Positions 7,708 through 16,624 of a stretch of DNA of 46,435 bases are shown here, piece after piece (position 1 is the stretch's first letter; each line of letters opens with the position of its first letter). A program made the translations under genes and the position numbers. Location of the stretch: positions 1 through 46,435 of the forward strand of contig DATJOK010000229.1 in the NCBI GenBank assembly GCA_035507155.1. Reading direction: 5' to 3'. This DNA is from DASZHJ01 sp035507155 (GTDB taxonomy: Bacteria; Pseudomonadota; Alphaproteobacteria; ATCC43930; CGMCC-115725). The notes under the pieces were generated by a model that saw only the letters and a list, made by a program, of their open reading frames with translations, was not told where the DNA came from and ran no database searches.

Positions 7708-8354
7708 TCGTGTCGGGGGCGACCGAGCAGTTGATCGATCGGCTGGTGGCGGAGGCGCGCCCGGTGCGCCGGCTGCGACCGCCGCTGCTGCGGGCGCTAC
7801 TGTGGCTCCTCGCCGTTGCGGCGCTGTCCGCCATCGGCATCCTGCTCTTTTCCGATCTCGCGGTCTTCGCGCGCCGCGCGGCGGATCCCAAGCTCCGCCT
7901 CGAGCTCGTCGGCACCGCCCTCACCGGCATCGCTGCGGTAGTGGCCGCGTTCCAGCTGAGCCTGCCGGACCGCGCGTCGGCCTGGGCTCTGCTGCCGCTG
8001 CCGCCGCTGCTGCTCTGGATCGCCAGCAGCGGCTACAGCTGCTATCGCCATTGGATCGTCTACGGTCCCGACGGATGGGAGATCGGCGAAAGCGCCGACT
8101 GCTTCCGCTTCATCCTGGCGCTGAGCGTGCCGCTTGGCGTGAGCCTCTGGATCCTGCTGCGCCGCGCGCGCCCGCTCGCGCCCATCAGAGTCGCAGCCGT
8201 CGGCGGCCTTGGCGTTGCTGCCATCGCCGCATTCTTGCTGCAATTCTTCCACCCTTTCGACGTCACCTTCATGGATCTCGCGATCCATGCGGTGGCGGTC
8301 GGAATCGTGGTGGGAATGGCTTCGATCGGGGGCCGCCTCGCGCGGACGGGATAG
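7704..8354 (+). CDS. nrsF: NrsF-type membrane anti-sigma factor (DUF1109)
   Basis: A 216-residue integral membrane protein with about six hydrophobic segments (for example LLRALLWLLAVAALSAIGIL, LVGTALTGIAAVVAAFQL, ALLPLPPLLLWIA, FILALSVPLGVSLWILL and IHAVAVGIVVGMASIGG). The N-terminal charged stretch TEQLIDRLVAEARPVRRLRPP is typical of NrsF. Cys113 (GYSCYRHW) and Cys133 (ADCFRF) may be the redox/metal-sensing pair required in Caulobacter NrsF, although the correspondence of the first one is uncertain. Translation is coupled to the sigma gene through an ATGA overlap. Confidence 0.9.
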   Translation: MIVSGATEQLIDRLVAEARPVRRLRPPLLRALLWLLAVAALSAIGILLFSDLAVFARRAADPKLRLELVGTALTGIAAVVAAFQLSLPDRASAWALLPLPPLLLWIASSGYSCYRHWIVYGPDGWEIGESADCFRFILALSVPLGVSLWILLRRARPLAPIRVAAVGGLGVAAIAAFLLQFFHPFDVTFMDLAIHAVAVGIVVGMASIGGRLARTG

Positions 8355-8368
8355 GTCTCGCCGGATCC

Positions 8369-8485
8369 TCAGATCTTCGGCTGGAACAGCGAGCCGGCGT
8401 AGAGCAGGAATCCGAGCGCGGTGATGGTCAGCGCCACCGCATGCCCAAAGTCCAGCCTATGCAATGCCTTCTGCAACCTCGCCAC
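8369..8485 (-). CDS. Putative small membrane protein (38 aa)
   Basis: A GTG at 8485, preceded by AGGGAG at a 9-base spacing, opens a 38-residue frame starting VARLQKALHRLDFGHAV and ending FQPKI. The basic N-terminal amphipathic stretch is followed by one hydrophobic segment (AVALTITALGFLLYAGSLF), as in single-span small membrane proteins. It is convergent with nrsF, 14 bases away. The frame is open upstream to a TAG near 8594 without another ATG. No homologue comes to mind, and the ORF is short enough to be chance. Confidence 0.35.
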   Translation of the reverse strand: MARLQKALHRLDFGHAVALTITALGFLLYAGSLFQPKI

Positions 8486-8765
8486 GGCTTCATACTCCCT
8501 GATGACGGTGATGTCGGGGCGGCCCGTGGCCGCTTCTTTCGGGCCGCTGGCCCGCTTTGTCCGACGCCCTGGAATATGGAGAGGGAGGCGCTAATGAGAA
8601 ATGCATATTGGACATGAATTCGATGAATTTTAAGTTGGTGGCAGTTTTGCAACACCTGCTCACTCGATAAGGGTTTGGCAACCATAAAACTTTCGCGCTT
8701 TCGCGCTGTCGCGATTGCGGATCAGGATCGCCCGCGGCGCATCGCCGCATGAAGAGCAGCGGCTC
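8486..8765. other. Intergenic stretch with lower GC
   Basis: About 280 bases without a recognisable gene. The part from 8585 to 8700 is clearly more AT-rich than the window and has short direct repeats (CTTTCGCG twice, followed by CTGTCGCG, at 8692-8713). It could hold promoters for the small ORF on the minus strand, but no convincing -35/-10 pair with normal spacing was found. Short in-frame ATGs on the plus strand (8594) end within a few codons. Confidence 0.4.
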
Positions 8766-10139
8766 TCAGAGGGGCCTAAGGTCTCCCACCAGGACCGGCA
8801 GGAACTCGGCCACGGTGGGATGGATGTGCATGGCTCGCTGCAGGAGAGTGTAGGGTGCCTTGGCGTACATGAGGTCGAGGATGACGTGGATCGCCTCGTC
8901 GCCGCTGGTGCCGAGGAGCGCGGCGCCGAGGATCTGCTTGCTGTCGCGATCGACGACGATCTTCATGAAACCCTCGGTCTCGCCTTTCTCATAGGCGCGC
9001 GAGACATCCTCCATCGCGATCTTTCCGACCAGCGCCGGCCGCCCGCTCTTTCGCACCTCGGCATCCGTCATGCCGGCGCGGCCCAGCGGCGGATCGGTGT
9101 AGAGGGCATAGGCCGGGATGCGGTCGCGCACGCTGCGCGTCTCGCCGTCGAGGAGATTGGATGCCACGATCTCGAAGTCGTTGTAGGAGGTGTGGGTGAA
9201 GGCGCCGCGACCGTTGCAATCGCCGAGTGCCCAGATCCCCGACACGCTGGTGGCGAGCCGGTCGTCGACGATGATGTAGCCGCGGTCATCACGGGCGACG
9301 CCGGCGCGCTCCAGGCCGAGATCGTCCGTATTGGGCCGTCGCCCGGTGGCGACGAGAAGGTGCGAGCCCGCGATCTCGCGCCGGCCTTCCGGCCCCGTGA
9401 TCTCGAGCAGAATGCCGTCGCCGCTCTTGCGCACGCGGGTGCAGCGGCTGTCGAGGTGCAGCTGCACACCTTCCTGCTGCAGGAACTTGGCGATCGCCGC
9501 GGAGACGTCCTCGTCCTCCCGGGCAATGAGCCGCGGCCCCATCTCGAGGATGGTCACCTCGCTGCCGAAGCGGCGGAACATCTGGCCGAACTCCAGGCCG
9601 ATATAGCTGCCGCCGAGGATGACGAGATGGGGCGGCAGGAAATCGACATCCACCATCGAGCTGTTGGTAAGGCAGGGCACCTCCTCGATGCCCGGTATCG
9701 GCGGAATCGCGGCGCGGCCGCCGACATTGATGAAGATCTTCTCCGCTGTCAGCGCCGCGTCGCCGACCTGGACCTCATGCGCCGACAGGAAGCGCGCATG
9801 GCCGTCGTAGACGGTGCAGTTCTCCAGCGATCGGAGCGAGTGCTCGACGGCGCGGTTGGAGGCGCCCGCGACTTCGTCCTTGCGCGCCTTGACCCGTTTC
9901 ATGTCCACCTTGACCGGGCCTTCGATCGCCACGCCGAACTCGGCGGCGCGGCGCGCGATGCGTGCGGCATAGGCGCTCGCCACCATGGTCTTGGTGGGCG
10001 TGCAGCCGGTGTTGATGCAGGTGCCGCCGAACTTGCCGCGTTCGGCGATGGCGACCCGCATGCCGGCGCCCGCGAGTCGCCGTGCCAGAGATGGACCGGC
10101 CTGACCGGTGCCGATGATGATGGCGTCATAGGCGGGCAT
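8766..10139 (-). CDS. Pyridine nucleotide-disulfide oxidoreductase family flavoprotein
   Basis: A 457-residue class I flavin disulfide reductase. The N-terminal FAD-binding site is IIIGTGQAGPSLARRL. The redox-active disulfide is in GGTCINTGCTPTK (about residues 39-51). A second Rossmann motif for NAD(P)H is ILGGSYIGLEFGQMF (about 173-187), and the second FAD motif is GIWALGDC near residue 297. The C-terminal dimerisation domain ends with MHIHPTVAEFLP, which holds the catalytic His of the family. It resembles proteins annotated as mercuric reductase-like, but the vicinal C-terminal cysteines of MerA are absent. Its substrate is unknown. It starts 23 bases after msrB, so the two form a redox operon. 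Confidence 0.88.
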   Translation of the reverse strand: MPAYDAIIIGTGQAGPSLARRLAGAGMRVAIAERGKFGGTCINTGCTPTKTMVASAYAARIARRAAEFGVAIEGPVKVDMKRVKARKDEVAGASNRAVEHSLRSLENCTVYDGHARFLSAHEVQVGDAALTAEKIFINVGGRAAIPPIPGIEEVPCLTNSSMVDVDFLPPHLVILGGSYIGLEFGQMFRRFGSEVTILEMGPRLIAREDEDVSAAIAKFLQQEGVQLHLDSRCTRVRKSGDGILLEITGPEGRREIAGSHLLVATGRRPNTDDLGLERAGVARDDRGYIIVDDRLATSVSGIWALGDCNGRGAFTHTSYNDFEIVASNLLDGETRSVRDRIPAYALYTDPPLGRAGMTDAEVRKSGRPALVGKIAMEDVSRAYEKGETEGFMKIVVDRDSKQILGAALLGTSGDEAIHVILDLMYAKAPYTLLQRAMHIHPTVAEFLPVLVGDLRPL

Positions 10140-10162
10140 GGCGGCACTCCCTCGTTGGGAAT

Positions 10163-10564
10163 TCAGGCGCCGGCGTCGCGCTCCTCTTCCGCCGGCCGGA
10201 AGCGCAGCGCCACTCCATTGATGCAGTAGCGCAATCCCGTCGGCTGTGGCCCGTCATCGAAGACATGGCCGAGATGGCCGCCGCAGCGGCGGCAATGCAC
10301 CTCGGTGCGGGCGATGAACAGGCTGCGATCCTCGGAGGTGCCGATGCCGTGCTCCACCGGCATCGTAAAGCTCGGCCAGCCGGTGCCGCTGTCGAATTTG
10401 TCGTCGGAGCGGAACAGCGGCAGATCGCAGGCGGCGCAGAGGAACTTGCCGCGCCGGTGCTCGTCGTTGAGCGCGCTGCTGTAAGGCCGCTCGGTGCCAT
10501 GCTGGCGGAGCACGCGGAACTGCTCGGGGGTCAGGATGGCCCGCCATTCCGCCTCGCTCTTCAT
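10163..10564 (-). CDS. msrB: Peptide-methionine (R)-S-oxide reductase MsrB
   Basis: A 133-residue protein with complete MsrB landmarks. The structural zinc site is Cys43 and Cys46 (LCAACDLPLF) with Cys91 and Cys94 (VHCRRCGGHLGH). The conserved block SGTGWPSF is at residues 59-66. The catalytic Cys114 is in LRYCINGVALRF. It reduces methionine-R-sulfoxide in proteins, using thioredoxin. No signal peptide is present, so it is cytoplasmic. It is upstream of, and probably co-transcribed with, the flavin disulfide oxidoreductase, and divergent from the DAO-family oxidase at 10716. Confidence 0.97.
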   Translation of the reverse strand: MKSEAEWRAILTPEQFRVLRQHGTERPYSSALNDEHRRGKFLCAACDLPLFRSDDKFDSGTGWPSFTMPVEHGIGTSEDRSLFIARTEVHCRRCGGHLGHVFDDGPQPTGLRYCINGVALRFRPAEEERDAGA

Positions 10565-10715
10565 TGCTCGATCTCCGCCGCCGGCTGCCGTGGACTGCCA
10601 GGGTCACCCAAACCGAGGCTGCCGGTCAACGAAGGAGCGCTCGATCGTTCCGCGGGGCCATTTGTCCGGACCTTCTTGATTGCTGTTATCAGGGGTGGGC
10701 CGGCATACTCCGCCG

Positions 10716-12047
10716 ATGGGGACCGGGCGCAACATCTTCCATCCCGAGTTCAAGGCAAAGCCCTACTGGTGGGAGGCGTGGGAGCCAACCGCGGCGCCGA
10801 GCGCGGATCCAGCCTCACGCGTTCCGGTGGCCATCGTCGGCGGCGGCTATGCCGGACTCAATGCGGCGCTGGAGCTGAAACGCAGCGGTGTCGAGGCCGT
10901 GGTGCTGGAGGCGCAGGATTTCGGCCTCGGGGCCAGCACCCGCAACGGCGGCCAGGTCAGCAGCGGGGTCAACATCGGCAAGGGGCTCGACGGCTCCGGC
11001 ATGCCGCGGGATCCCGGCGCGCGGGCGCGGCTCGCGGCGGCCCTGATGGCGGATGCCTCGGAATCCTTCGGCTTCCTGGAGGATGTGATCCGTCGCGAGA
11101 GCATCGATTGCCGCTGGGAGCGGCGCGGCCGGTTCGTCGGGGCCTATGCGGCGCGTCACTATGGCGAGCTGGCGGCGCGGGCGGAGGTGCTCAACCGCGA
11201 CAACGGTGCCGATGCGCGGCTGCTGCCGCGGGAACGGCAGCGGGAGGAGATCGCCAGCGACTTCTATCACGGCGGATTGCTGGTGGACCGCTCCGGCGCG
11301 CTGCATCCGGCGCTCTACTACAAGGGATTGCTGGAAGCCTGCCGCCGCCAGGGCGTGCATCTCAGCGCCCGCGCCGAGGTGACGCGGATCGAAGGCCGGC
11401 GCGGCGCCTTCCGCCTTCGGACGTCCCGCGGGGAGATCGCTGCCGAGGAGGTGGTCGTCGCAACCAACGGCTATACCGGCGATGCGACGCCGCGCCTCAA
11501 GCGGCGGATCATTCCGCTGGCGAGCCACATCATCGCCACCGAGGAGCTGCCCGTCGATCTCGCGCGGAGCCTCATCCCCAATCGCCGCACCATCAGCGAT
11601 ACGCCGCGCGTGCTCTGCTACTACCGCCTCTCGCCGGATGGCCGGCGCATGCTGTTCGGCGGCCGCGCGCGCTTCACCCAGGTGCCGCCGGCGGTGAGCG
11701 CGCCGATCCTGCATGATTTCATGGTGCGGCGCTTTCCGCAGCTCAAGGAGGCGCGCGTCACCCACGCCTGGACCGGCAATGTCGCCTTCACCTTCGATTA
11801 TCTGCCGCATATGGGCGAGGACCGCGGGTTGCACTATGCGCTCGGCTGCAACGGCAGCGGCATCGCCATGATGAGCTATCTCGGCCATCAGATCGGCCGC
11901 AAAATCGCCGGCGGCGGTAACCGCGTCACCGCCTTCGAGGACCTGCCGATCCCCGGCCACGCCCTCTACACCGGCAATCCCTGGTTCCTGCCGCTGGTGG
12001 GGGGCTGGTACCGATTCAGAGACCGGATCGACCGCGCGCTCGGGTGA
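10716..12047 (+). CDS. FAD-dependent oxidoreductase, DAO family (PuuB-like)
   Basis: I take the ATG at 10716 (MGTGRNIFHPEFKAKPYWW), giving 443 residues; an in-frame upstream start at 10680 has a less natural N-terminus. The Rossmann FAD site is VAIVGGGYAGLNAALEL (about residues 37-53). STRNGGQVSSGV follows, typical of the gamma-glutamylputrescine oxidase/glycine oxidase group, and a C-terminal FAD-contact motif is GCNGSGIAMMSYLG. The N-terminal YWWEAW segment is a PuuB-type feature. It probably oxidises an amine or N-substituted amino acid. No PuuA-like partner is present. Confidence 0.85.
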   Translation: MGTGRNIFHPEFKAKPYWWEAWEPTAAPSADPASRVPVAIVGGGYAGLNAALELKRSGVEAVVLEAQDFGLGASTRNGGQVSSGVNIGKGLDGSGMPRDPGARARLAAALMADASESFGFLEDVIRRESIDCRWERRGRFVGAYAARHYGELAARAEVLNRDNGADARLLPRERQREEIASDFYHGGLLVDRSGALHPALYYKGLLEACRRQGVHLSARAEVTRIEGRRGAFRLRTSRGEIAAEEVVVATNGYTGDATPRLKRRIIPLASHIIATEELPVDLARSLIPNRRTISDTPRVLCYYRLSPDGRRMLFGGRARFTQVPPAVSAPILHDFMVRRFPQLKEARVTHAWTGNVAFTFDYLPHMGEDRGLHYALGCNGSGIAMMSYLGHQIGRKIAGGGNRVTAFEDLPIPGHALYTGNPWFLPLVGGWYRFRDRIDRALG

Positions 12048-12073
12048 GGAATCGGCACATCGATGCCCTGTTC

Positions 12074-12184
12074 CGTCATGCCCAGCTCAAGGCCGGGCAT
12101 GACGATGTAGAGGCGCATCGATCCACCACCTCGACAACCGATTTCGCTGAACCGGACACTCGTGGGTCAAGCCCGGCCATGACG
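12074..12184. repeat. Palindromic intergenic repeat (GTCATGCCC class)
   Basis: GTCATGCCC (12075-12083) pairs perfectly with GGGCATGAC (12095-12103) to form a hairpin. A degenerate second copy follows near 12164-12184 (GGGTCAAGCCCGGCCATGACG). This kind of CGTCATGCCCGGCC element is frequent between genes in alphaproteobacteria. It sits between the convergent ends of the DAO oxidase and the peptide-binding protein and could serve as a bidirectional terminator. Confidence 0.6.
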
Positions 12185-12199
12185 ATCTCGGAACGATCG

Positions 12200-13762
12200 T
12201 CACTTCTCCGGCCGCGCATAAGTGGCCACCAGCTGCTCGTCCATGCGGGGCGTGAAGGCGATGCCCTTGCGCGCGGCGGCGATCGTCATCTGGTTGTAGA
12301 GCGGGATGGCGGCGCCGAGCTCGATGCCCTTGGCCATTGCCGCCTTGAGCTTGTCCTCGCGGCTGGCGTCGAGGCCGAAGACCGCGCTCTCGATCAGCGT
12401 GTCGAGCCCGGCGTCGCGGAAGTCGCCGCGGTTGCTCGCTCCGAAATCGTGCTTCGGGTCGTAGCTGTGCAGCACCAGCGACAGCACGTGGGTCGCGTCG
12501 CGGGTGGAGCCGCTGGAGGAGCCGTAGAGCACCAGGGGCAGCGGATTGACGCCATTCTTGATCATCGGGAAGAACACCGCCCCGGGCGAGGTCTGCACCT
12601 TGGCCTTGATGCCAGCGCGGGTCAGCATCTGGCCCAGCGCCTGGCAGATCCGGGCATCGTTCACGTAGCGGTCGTTGGTGCAGCCGATGGTGAGCCCGAA
12701 GCCGTTGGGATAGCCGGCCTCGGCGAGGAGCGCCCTGGCGCCCGCTGGATCATAGGCCTCCACCTTGAGGTCGGGGTTGTAGCCGCCGAAGCTCTCGGGA
12801 ACGATCTGGCTCGCCGCGATCCCCTGGCCATAGAGCACGTGCTCGATGAGCGCCTTGCGGTCGATCGCCTTGGAGATCGCGTGGCGCACGCGCGGATCGC
12901 GTAGCGGATTCCTGTCGAGCGAGTTGCCATCGGCATCGGTGAGGAGCGGCAGCTTCTCGGCCATGTTGGGCAGCAGATACATGACGCGGTCGCTGCTGCG
13001 GGCGAAGACCTCGGCCTTGCCGCTCTTCCTCAGGGTCTCGATCTCTTCCGGCGGCACGTCCTCGATGAGGTCGACGTCGCCCGCCAGAAGGGCTGCGATG
13101 CGCGAGCCGTCATTGGTGATGACGCGGACGGTGATGTGCTGCCAGGGCGAGGGCTTGCCCCAGAAACGGTCGTAGCGCTCCAGCTCCATGCGCTCGCCAC
13201 GCACGAATTTCACCAGCTTGAACGGGCCGGTGCCGATCGCCGCCTTGCCGTTGGCGAAATCCGCCGATGTCGCCTCCGCTGCCGCCCTCGCGGAGACGAC
13301 GAAGATGTTGGTCATTTGCCCGGGGATGACGGGATCAGGGCTGTCGGTGTGAAAGCGGAGGGTGAGGCTATCCACGACCTCCGTCCGGGTGATCGAGCGC
13401 AGGTTCGGCGTGTAGGGACCGGGATTGTTGGGAAGCGTCGGGATGCGTCTGATGCTGAAGGCGACGTCCTCGGCAGTGAAGGGTGCGCCGTCGTGGAAGG
13501 TGACGCCGGGACGGAGCTTCAGTTCCCAGGTGCGGTCGTCGATCAGTTTCCAGGACTGGGCGAGGCCCGGCGATGGCCGCGCGTCAACGTCGCGGTCGAC
13601 CAGGCTATCGAAGACATAGCGCGCCGCCGCCATGTTGGGTCCGACGAACATCAGGTGCGGATCGATCACGAATTCCGAGCGCGCCCCCACCACCAGGGTC
13701 TGCGCCGCCGCCGGCGTCGCAAGAGAGATCGCCACCGTCAGCGCCAGGGCAAGCCTTCGCAT
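12200..13762 (-). CDS. Peptide/opine-type ABC substrate-binding protein (SBP_bac_5)
   Basis: A family 5 extracellular solute-binding protein of about 520 residues. The signal peptide is MRRLALALTVAISLATPAAAQ. The mature start QTLVVGARSEFVIDPHLMFVGPN and the cluster-5 block LAQSWKLIDDRTWELKLRPGVTFHDGAPFTAEDVAFS (about 65-105) are textbook. I use the ATG at 13762; a GTG at 13768 that overlaps the preceding stop is an alternative. It directly follows the gamma-glutamyltransferase gene, so a transported gamma-glutamyl or other peptide is a natural guess. No permease or ATPase partner lies in the window. Confidence 0.9.
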   Translation of the reverse strand: MRRLALALTVAISLATPAAAQTLVVGARSEFVIDPHLMFVGPNMAAARYVFDSLVDRDVDARPSPGLAQSWKLIDDRTWELKLRPGVTFHDGAPFTAEDVAFSIRRIPTLPNNPGPYTPNLRSITRTEVVDSLTLRFHTDSPDPVIPGQMTNIFVVSARAAAEATSADFANGKAAIGTGPFKLVKFVRGERMELERYDRFWGKPSPWQHITVRVITNDGSRIAALLAGDVDLIEDVPPEEIETLRKSGKAEVFARSSDRVMYLLPNMAEKLPLLTDADGNSLDRNPLRDPRVRHAISKAIDRKALIEHVLYGQGIAASQIVPESFGGYNPDLKVEAYDPAGARALLAEAGYPNGFGLTIGCTNDRYVNDARICQALGQMLTRAGIKAKVQTSPGAVFFPMIKNGVNPLPLVLYGSSSGSTRDATHVLSLVLHSYDPKHDFGASNRGDFRDAGLDTLIESAVFGLDASREDKLKAAMAKGIELGAAIPLYNQMTIAAARKGIAFTPRMDEQLVATYARPEK

Positions 13763-13764
13763 CG

Positions 13765-15489
13765 TCACCAGCCGAGTGCGTAGGAGGGGCGGCGTGGATC
13801 GGCAGCACCAGAGATGAGGCCGCGGTTCCTGTCGGCGACGATCGTGCAGACGCTGCCGGCGAGCCAGGTCCAGTCCGGCCAGCGCTCCACCTTGTGGCCG
13901 AGCCTGGCGAGCGCGTCGCCGGTCGCCTCGCCGATGCGCCCCTCGATGTTGAGACGGCCCGGATAATAGCTGTGCGGCTCGAAGGAGGAGGGGAAGCTGT
14001 AGGAGGCGAAGCGCGGTGCCTCGACGGCGGGCTGCGGATCCATGCCGAAGACATGGATGTTGAGGAAGACCTGCAGCATCGCCTGCGTCTGCACGTCGCC
14101 GCCGGGGGTGCCGAAAGGCATGACGAAATGGCCGGGCTTGAGGGCGAGCGCCGGGTTGGGCGTGAGGCGCGGCCGCTTGCCCGGCGCCACGCCCGAGGGA
14201 TGGTCTGGATCGGCCCAGTTCTGGCTGCCGCGGGAAGAGGCGATGATGCCGAGGCCGGGCACGACAGGCGCGTTGTAGGAGCCATCGCTGGGCGTCGCCG
14301 AGAAGACGTTGCCCTCGTGGTCGACGACGCAGACATAGGATGTGTCGAGCTCCGGCGCCTGCCAGATCGTCTCCGGCTTCGGCGCCGGCCGCGGTGCTCC
14401 AGCGGCGCCGAGCTCGTCGCGGGTGCCGGAGGGCGGCATCTCCGTCCAGGCGCGGTCGCGGCGGATCAGCTTGCGGCGCTGGGCGGCATAGTCCGCCGAG
14501 AGCAGCGCGTCCATCGGCACGTCGACGAAGCGGGGATCGCCGAAATAGGCGTCGCGGTCGGCGAAGGCGAGCTTCACCGCTTCGGCGAGGTGGTGCAGAT
14601 ACGCGGGCGAATTGTGCTCGAGCCGCGTGAGCGCCGCGGCGTCGACGAGGTTAAGCGCCTGCAGTAGCGAGGGGCCCTGGCACCACGGCCCGCAGCCATA
14701 GACAGTGATGTCGCCGAAGCTCGTATGCACCGGCGCCTCGACACCGGAGCGGTATTCCGCCAGATCCTCGGCGCCGAGCAGGCCGCCATTCTCCTTCTGG
14801 AACTTGACGATCGCCGCCGCGATGTCGCCGCGGTAGAAGGCATCGCGCGCCGCGCGCAGACCCGCCTCGCGGCTCTCCTTGGCCCGGCGCGTCTCCTGGT
14901 CTGCCATGTGCTGGAGTGTGCGGGCGAGATCCGCCTGCACGAAGATGTCACCCACCTCGGGCACCTTGCCGTTCGGCAGGTAGATCGCCGCGTTCGAGGG
15001 ATAGTCGCGATACTCCTGCTCGTGATCGGCAATGATCTCGTGCATCAGCGGATAGACCGGGAAGCCGTCGCGGGCGAAGCGGATGGCGGCGCGCGCCACC
15101 TCGCCGAAGCTCATGGTGCCCCAGCGCTCGAGCGCGGTGATCCAGGCATCGGGCGCTGCCGGCACCACGGTGCGGAGAATCCCGCGCGGGATCTTGCCGC
15201 CGCACTTCTTCTGGAAGTAGTCGCGCTGCAGCGCCTTGGGCCAGGTGCCGAGACCGCTGATGGTGATCACCTGGCGGTCGCGCGCGGAATAGAGAATGAT
15301 CGGCGCCACGCCGGCGACGTCGACATATTCCGGCTGCACCACGCCGAGGGCGATGCCTGCGGCGACGCCGGCGTCGATGGCATTGCCGCCGGCCGCAAGG
15401 ATCTCGAATCCCGCCTGCGCCGCCAGATAATGGCAGGCCGACACCATGTGTCGGGTTCCCATCACGGTCGGGCGGTGCGCCGATGGCAT
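13765..15489 (-). CDS. ggt: Gamma-glutamyltransferase family protein
   Basis: 574 residues from the ATG at 15489, chosen because GGAGAG lies 8 bases upstream; a longer frame starts at 15546. It is an Ntn-hydrolase that self-cleaves. The nucleophile is Thr383 in LDTSYVCVVDHEGNVFSAT, close to the position of Thr391 in E. coli GGT; the usual TTH is TSY here. The large-subunit start MVSACHYLAAQAGFEIL and GGNAIDAGVAAG are typical. No signal peptide is seen, so it may be cytoplasmic, unlike E. coli GGT. It is translationally coupled to the peptide-binding protein downstream (the stop overlaps a possible GTG start at 13768 and is 2 bases from the preferred ATG). Confidence 0.9.
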   Translation of the reverse strand: MPSAHRPTVMGTRHMVSACHYLAAQAGFEILAAGGNAIDAGVAAGIALGVVQPEYVDVAGVAPIILYSARDRQVITISGLGTWPKALQRDYFQKKCGGKIPRGILRTVVPAAPDAWITALERWGTMSFGEVARAAIRFARDGFPVYPLMHEIIADHEQEYRDYPSNAAIYLPNGKVPEVGDIFVQADLARTLQHMADQETRRAKESREAGLRAARDAFYRGDIAAAIVKFQKENGGLLGAEDLAEYRSGVEAPVHTSFGDITVYGCGPWCQGPSLLQALNLVDAAALTRLEHNSPAYLHHLAEAVKLAFADRDAYFGDPRFVDVPMDALLSADYAAQRRKLIRRDRAWTEMPPSGTRDELGAAGAPRPAPKPETIWQAPELDTSYVCVVDHEGNVFSATPSDGSYNAPVVPGLGIIASSRGSQNWADPDHPSGVAPGKRPRLTPNPALALKPGHFVMPFGTPGGDVQTQAMLQVFLNIHVFGMDPQPAVEAPRFASYSFPSSFEPHSYYPGRLNIEGRIGEATGDALARLGHKVERWPDWTWLAGSVCTIVADRNRGLISGAADPRRPSYALGW

Positions 15490-15607
15490 GCGATCTCTCC
15501 CCCTATCGCCTGCCCCAAGCTTCGACGCTGGGTCCCCCTCTGACAACTGCTATTTCCTCATGGGCGGGAGCCGCAGAGTTTTCGAATGTCGTGCGGTCCG
15601 GAACGCG

Positions 15608-16552
15608 TCACCCGACCCGCGCGCGCTTCTTTCCGCCAAGCCCGGCCGCGGCGATCACCTCGGGCAACGAGGAGGGATTCTGTGGCGCCATCACGTGGGC
15701 GCCGGCAATGCCGGGAATTTCCGCAAGCTCCTGCATCAGCTCGATGCAGATGCGGCGACCTTCCGCTGCGGGATCGCTCGCCTGATCCAGCCGCGTCACG
15801 ATAGCGTCGGGAATGATGGTGCCGAAGAGATTGCTCTGCATCCAGCGCGCCGAGCGCGCCGAGGGGATCGGCGCCACCCCGATCAGGATCGCAAGCTTCT
15901 GCGCGAGGCCGAGATCGACGAGCGCCACCGCGTAGCGACGCACGATGCCAGCATCCATGCAGAACTGGGTCTGGGCGAAGTCGGCGCCCGCCTCCACTTT
16001 CGCGATGAGGCCCGCCGGGCGCCACCCTGCCGGCGGATCGACCGGCGTGTCGGCGATGCCGAGCAGCAGGCTCACTGGTCCCTTGATCTCGGTGCCGGAC
16101 GGCAGCTTGCGCTCGGCCCGCATCCGGTGCGCGAGCGCGATCAGGCCGCGGCTGTCGAGGTCGAAGACCGGCTTGGTCTCGGGCTGATCGCCTTTCTTCG
16201 GGTCGTCGCCGCCGAGCACCAGGATGTTCTCGATGCCGAGCGCCATGGCGCCCAGCAGATCCGACTCCAAGGCGAGCCGGTTGCGATCGCGGCAGGTCAT
16301 CTGCAGGATCGGCTCGACGCCGGCGCGCTGCATCAGATGCGCCGCCACCAGGCTCGAGAGATGCGCCTTGGCGCCGGCGCCGTCGGTGACATTGACCGCC
16401 GCCGCGAGGCCTTTGAGGCGCGCCACGCGCTCCAGGAAGACCTGCGGATCGGTGGCGACCGGCGGCGTCAGCTCGGCGGTGAGGATGAACTCGCCGCTCG
16501 CGAGGCGGGATCTGAGCTCGCCCTGGGCCGGCTGGTGACTCTCGGGGCTCAC
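15608..16552 (-). CDS. Methylenetetrahydrofolate reductase (MetF-like)
   Basis: A 314-residue MTHFR-fold protein starting with GTG at 16552, the only start after a stop codon six codons upstream. The catalytic glutamate region is FILTAELTPP, followed by VNVTDGAGAKAHLSS, the MetF signature MTCRDRNRLALESDLLGAM, then GIENILVLGGDDP and TQFCMDAG. This is the classical FAD/methylene-THF binding barrel. It likely interconverts methylene- and methyl-tetrahydrofolate. It follows the second MTHFR-like gene by 72 bases and precedes the gamma-glutamyltransferase gene by 118 bases. Confidence 0.88.
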   Translation of the reverse strand: MSPESHQPAQGELRSRLASGEFILTAELTPPVATDPQVFLERVARLKGLAAAVNVTDGAGAKAHLSSLVAAHLMQRAGVEPILQMTCRDRNRLALESDLLGAMALGIENILVLGGDDPKKGDQPETKPVFDLDSRGLIALAHRMRAERKLPSGTEIKGPVSLLLGIADTPVDPPAGWRPAGLIAKVEAGADFAQTQFCMDAGIVRRYAVALVDLGLAQKLAILIGVAPIPSARSARWMQSNLFGTIIPDAIVTRLDQASDPAAEGRRICIELMQELAEIPGIAGAHVMAPQNPSSLPEVIAAAGLGGKKRARVG

Positions 16553-16624
16553 GCGCGCGGGGGACTTTCAAAGGAGGGAGCGGAGACCGGTCCCTGCATA
16601 CTGCGGTCTCGGTGCGGCGCGTGT

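Noticed and set aside
8766..10139. Mercuric reductase.
   Set aside because: The vicinal C-terminal cysteines and N-terminal heavy-metal domain of MerA are absent, and no mer genes are nearby.
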